Assembly (NCBI GenBank): GCA_002897675.1
Contig: BDSU01000026.1
Location: 1 to 64,000, forward strand
Source of the DNA: a bacterium BMS3Abin02
GTDB taxonomy: Bacteria > Actinomycetota > Acidimicrobiia > Spongiisociales > UBA4744
Direction of reading: 5' to 3'
Length of the DNA: 64,000 bases
Shown: positions 61,478 through 64,000 of the stretch, piece by piece
How positions within the stretch are numbered: position 1 is the first letter of the stretch
Layout of the letters: each line of letters starts with the position of its first letter
Notes under the pieces: generated by a model
What the model saw: the letters and a program-made list of their open reading frames with translations, nothing else
What the model was told of the DNA's origin: nothing
Database searches by the model: none
Made by a program: the position numbers and the translations under genes

Positions 61478-62181
61478 TGAACGTCGGGATCCTCATCTGC
61501 GACCACGTGTCGGACCGGTTCCGGTCGATCTCGGGCGACTTCCCGGACATGTTCCGGCATCTCTTCGACCAGACGGCATCCGACGTACGGCTCAGGTTCT
61601 ATGACCTGGCCGGCGGTGAAGAACCCGTCTCGCTCAACGAGTGCGACCTCTGGCTGGCCACCGGAGCAAGGGCTTCGGTCTACGATCCGGTGCCGATCGT
61701 GGCGAGACTCGAGCGCCTGGTCGTCGGCATCTACGAAGGTGGCCATCGATTCTTCGGGATCTGTTTCGGTCACCAGATGATCGCACAGGCGCTCGGCGGA
61801 CGAGTCGGAAAATCGACCCGCGGATGGGGGGTCGGAGTCCACGTCGCCGAGATCGTCGACAGGGCCGTGTGGATGCGGCCGCCCGCCCGACGGCTACGCC
61901 TTCTGATGACCCACCAGGATCAGATCGAGGAGCTACCACCAGGTGGACGAACGCTCGCGTCGAGTGAACACTGCCCCATCTGGATGCTATCCGTCGATGA
62001 CCACATGGTCGGGGTGCAAGGGCACCCCGAGTTCACACCCGCCTTTGCAGGAGCCTTGCTGTCGGAACGGAGAGATGACATCGGTGCTGCCGCTGCCGAT
62101 GCCGCACGGGCCACCCTGCACGATCCGACCGATGAGGCGTTGCTGGCCCACTGGATCATCGAGTTCGCCCGCGCCGAGTAG
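61477..62181 (+). CDS. Class I glutamine amidotransferase-like (PuuD-like)
   Basis: A 234-residue class I amidotransferase domain with the nucleophile elbow FGICFGHQMIAQALGG (Cys near 96) and HPEFTP with catalytic His and Glu. In Puu pathways such an enzyme hydrolyses gamma-glutamyl-aminobutyrate. It could also be a GMP-synthetase-like stand-alone glutaminase. Its start overlaps the aldehyde dehydrogenase stop. Last gene of the cluster. Confidence 0.82.
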   Translation: MNVGILICDHVSDRFRSISGDFPDMFRHLFDQTASDVRLRFYDLAGGEEPVSLNECDLWLATGARASVYDPVPIVARLERLVVGIYEGGHRFFGICFGHQMIAQALGGRVGKSTRGWGVGVHVAEIVDRAVWMRPPARRLRLLMTHQDQIEELPPGGRTLASSEHCPIWMLSVDDHMVGVQGHPEFTPAFAGALLSERRDDIGAAAADAARATLHDPTDEALLAHWIIEFARAE

Positions 62182-62652
62182 TCGGCCCATTCGCGATCGG
62201 GTGCTCGTTCGCGGTACTTCGTACCGTGACCCGGCAGAGATGCAGGACCGCGGGGAGAGGTGTGTATTGGCCCCCCGAGGAGCGAAGCGACCTACTCCTC
62301 CCCGCGGGGAGCGAAACAGTTGTTCTTGGGGGATCGACATTCAAGCGCCCCCTCCGGCCCTGGCGGGCCACCTCCCCCAATGTCGGCCTGGCGGCCTCCT
62401 GGGGGAGGAAATGGTGGGTTCGACATTTCTCCCCCCGGCGAGGGCTTCGACGAGCGCTGGGGGAGCACGGCGAAGCCGGGAGCGGGGCCGGCGCCGGCCG
62501 GAAACGGGGAAAGTAGCCGGCAGCCCTGCGGAAGTACGTGTGCGATCGAGTGCTCGACGGGTTCCAAGGAGGTGTTTGGCGATATGCTGCTCGGGCACCG
62601 GCGGAGATCGCCGGCCGCGGAACTCTGGGATGATCCGCGTGAGGGAAGAGGA
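62182..62652. repeat. GC-rich intergenic region with hairpin and gagcgaag motifs
   Basis: No gene. The stretch is built of GC-rich hairpin-prone motifs: CCTCCCCCA (62371-62379) pairs perfectly with TGGGGGAGG (62400-62408). GAGCGAAGCGAC, GAGCGAAAC and GAAGCCGGGAGCG units recur. This is the look of a dispersed REP-like repeat, though copies elsewhere in the genome cannot be seen here. The upstream part may also contain the molybdoprotein promoter. Confidence 0.5.
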
Positions 62653-64000
62653 ATGTCGACACGAACCATCCAACGAACATGCCCGCTCTGCGAGGCAACC
62701 TGTGGACTCGAGATCTCGATCGACGGTGACGAAGTGATGAGGATCCGCGGTGATCGTGACGACGTGTTCAGCCACGGGTTCATCTGTCCGAAGGGGTCTT
62801 CCCTGAAACAGCTCCACGCCGACCCCGACCGGCTTCGAGCGCCGTTGATCAGGCGCGGTGGCGGCTTCGAGGTGGCGACGTGGGAAGAGGCGTTCGCGCA
62901 CGTCGCTGCGGGCCTGCGGCCGATCCTCGCCGACCACGGCCCTGATGCCGTGGCCATCTACTTGGGAAATCCAAACGCCCACAACATGAGCGGCCCCATC
63001 TACAGCCGGGTACTCATCAAGGCTTTGGGGACCAAGAACGTCTTCACGGCCTCCACCGTGGACCAGATGCCGAAGCACCTGTCGTCCGGGCTCATGTTTG
63101 GCCATCCCGACCTGATCCCGGTGCCGGATCTGGATCGCACGGACTATCTGCTCATACTCGGCGCGAACCCCTACGCCTCCAACGGCAGCCTTGCGACCGC
63201 TCCCGACTGGCCGGGACGCCTCGAGGGCGTTCGTCGGCGTGGAGGCAAAGTCGTCGTCATCGACCCCCGGCGGACCCGAACCGCCGAGTTCGCCGACGAA
63301 CATCTGTTCATTCGTCCCGGCACCGACGCCTTGTGGCTGTTCGCCATGGTGCACACGCTCATCGAGGAGGACCTCGTCACACTCGGGCGTCTCGCGAGCT
63401 TCTGCACGGGCTTCGACGAAGTTGCACGAGCCGCCGCTCGGTTCAGCCCCGAACGAGTCGAGATGAGATGCGGAATCGACGCCGAGGCGACTCGCCGTAT
63501 CGTCCGTGAACTGGTCCTGGCCGAGACAGCTGTGGTGTACGGGAGGATCGGCACACACACGACGGAGTTCGGATCCCTCGCCGCCTGGCTCGTCGACGTG
63601 ATCAATGCCCTGACCGGGAACCTCGACGAAGTCGGTGGAGCGATGTTCGCCCACGCTGCTCATGAGCGACCTCGGAAACGAGGAGGCTTTCGGACCGGTC
63701 GCTGGCACAGCCGCGTCAAGGAACTGCCGGAAGTGCGCGGCGAGCTCCCTGTGGCAACACTCGTTGACGAGATCGAGACGGGCGGCGAAGGACAAGTCCG
63801 GGCGCTGATCACCGTCGGCGGCAATCCCGTCCTCTCCGTACCGGAGAGTTCGCGTTTCGATGCTGCACTCTCCCGGCTCGATTTCATGGTGAGCGTCGAC
63901 CTCTACCGAAACGAGACCACGTGTCACGCCGATGTGATCTTTCCCGCACCGTCACCGCTGAACCGGGCCCACTACGATTTCGCGTTTCTCGGATTCGCGG
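62653..64000 (+). CDS. Molybdopterin oxidoreductase, N-terminal part (window-truncated)
   Basis: Mo/W-bis-MGD enzyme of the DMSO-reductase family; 449 residues are seen and the frame runs off the end. The N-terminal 4Fe-4S motif C-P-L-C-E-A-T-C (Cys10, 13, 17) plus CPKGSS (about 45) is complete. Then come GPIYSRV, the cofactor site, VVVIDPRRTRTAEFAD and VGGNPVLSVPESSRF. It has no Tat signal, so it is cytosolic, like some formate dehydrogenase or thiosulfate-reductase-like enzymes. ATG at 62653 follows GAGGGAAGAGGA. Substrate unknown. Confidence 0.88.
   Translation, partial: MSTRTIQRTCPLCEATCGLEISIDGDEVMRIRGDRDDVFSHGFICPKGSSLKQLHADPDRLRAPLIRRGGGFEVATWEEAFAHVAAGLRPILADHGPDAVAIYLGNPNAHNMSGPIYSRVLIKALGTKNVFTASTVDQMPKHLSSGLMFGHPDLIPVPDLDRTDYLLILGANPYASNGSLATAPDWPGRLEGVRRRGGKVVVIDPRRTRTAEFADEHLFIRPGTDALWLFAMVHTLIEEDLVTLGRLASFCTGFDEVARAAARFSPERVEMRCGIDAEATRRIVRELVLAETAVVYGRIGTHTTEFGSLAAWLVDVINALTGNLDEVGGAMFAHAAHERPRKRGGFRTGRWHSRVKELPEVRGELPVATLVDEIETGGEGQVRALITVGGNPVLSVPESSRFDAALSRLDFMVSVDLYRNETTCHADVIFPAPSPLNRAHYDFAFLGFA

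Overview
High-GC bacterial DNA. Codon use, leaderless promoters, a CmtR-type ArsR sensor, a mycobacterial-style lipoprotein and an MbcTA-like toxin pair all suggest an actinomycete (Actinomycetota). I cannot fix the class; an uncultured Acidimicrobiia-like lineage is only a guess. No rRNA, complete tRNA or CRISPR array was seen. Most real genes are metabolic or metal-handling, with an accessory zone in the first third.

Region by region. 1-7.7 kb is a mosaic lying between two tRNA 3'-end-like repeats (311-345 and 7660-7694). It holds a glycosyltransferase, an IS1380 transposase remnant, a hydrolase/thioesterase/aryl-CoA ligase operon, and a pile-up of broken defence-type genes (DNA methyltransferase, TcmP, Fic, AbiEii). 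7.8-11.5 kb carries an uncharacterised cluster: a DUF7713-like fusion, a SWIM zinc-finger protein and a frameshifted pRiA4b ORF-3-like gene. 11.6-17.8 kb has small accessory genes: two methyltransferases, a phosphoesterase, a Nudix hydrolase, an Xre/RES toxin-antitoxin pair with a leaderless promoter, and a lipoprotein. 17.9-19.6 kb is citramalate synthase (cimA) behind an isoleucine leader peptide and attenuator. 20-21.7 kb is an ammonium transporter with a GlnR-like box upstream. 21.9-29.4 kb (minus strand) is a complete disaccharide operon: LacI repressor with its operator, GH65 phosphorylase, ABC binding protein and two permeases, and beta-phosphoglucomutase. 29.5-32.2 kb has IS256 and IS3 remnants around a membrane-protein gene.

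32.3-37 kb has a methyltransferase, a TetR/nitroreductase pair and a DEAD-box helicase with a canonical RRM. 37.7-43.7 kb is a metal/thiol region: an ECF sigma, an ArsR sensor and MerA diverge from a small CC-motif membrane protein, TlpA, CcdA and a second MerA-like flavoprotein. 43.9-50.4 kb has a patatin, a three-gene operon of unknown function, and a MerR-CopZ-P-type ATPase operon whose pump has YPC in place of CPC. 51.7-54.8 kb (minus) is the Phe/Tyr operon (DAHP synthase-chorismate mutase, prephenate dehydrogenase, prephenate dehydratase) behind a Phe/Tyr-rich leader peptide and a textbook attenuator. 55-64 kb has a baeRF-like protein, a DUF4173-type membrane protein, a Puu-like gene set (glutamine-synthetase-like ligase, SDR, aldehyde dehydrogenase, class I amidotransferase) and the start of a molybdopterin oxidoreductase that runs off the window.

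The strongest new observations are the two amino-acid attenuators. Each leader peptide codes for the end product of the enzyme it precedes, and each lies only a few bases after a recognisable promoter. The mercury/thiol double operon and the SWIM cluster are the best candidates for less-described systems.
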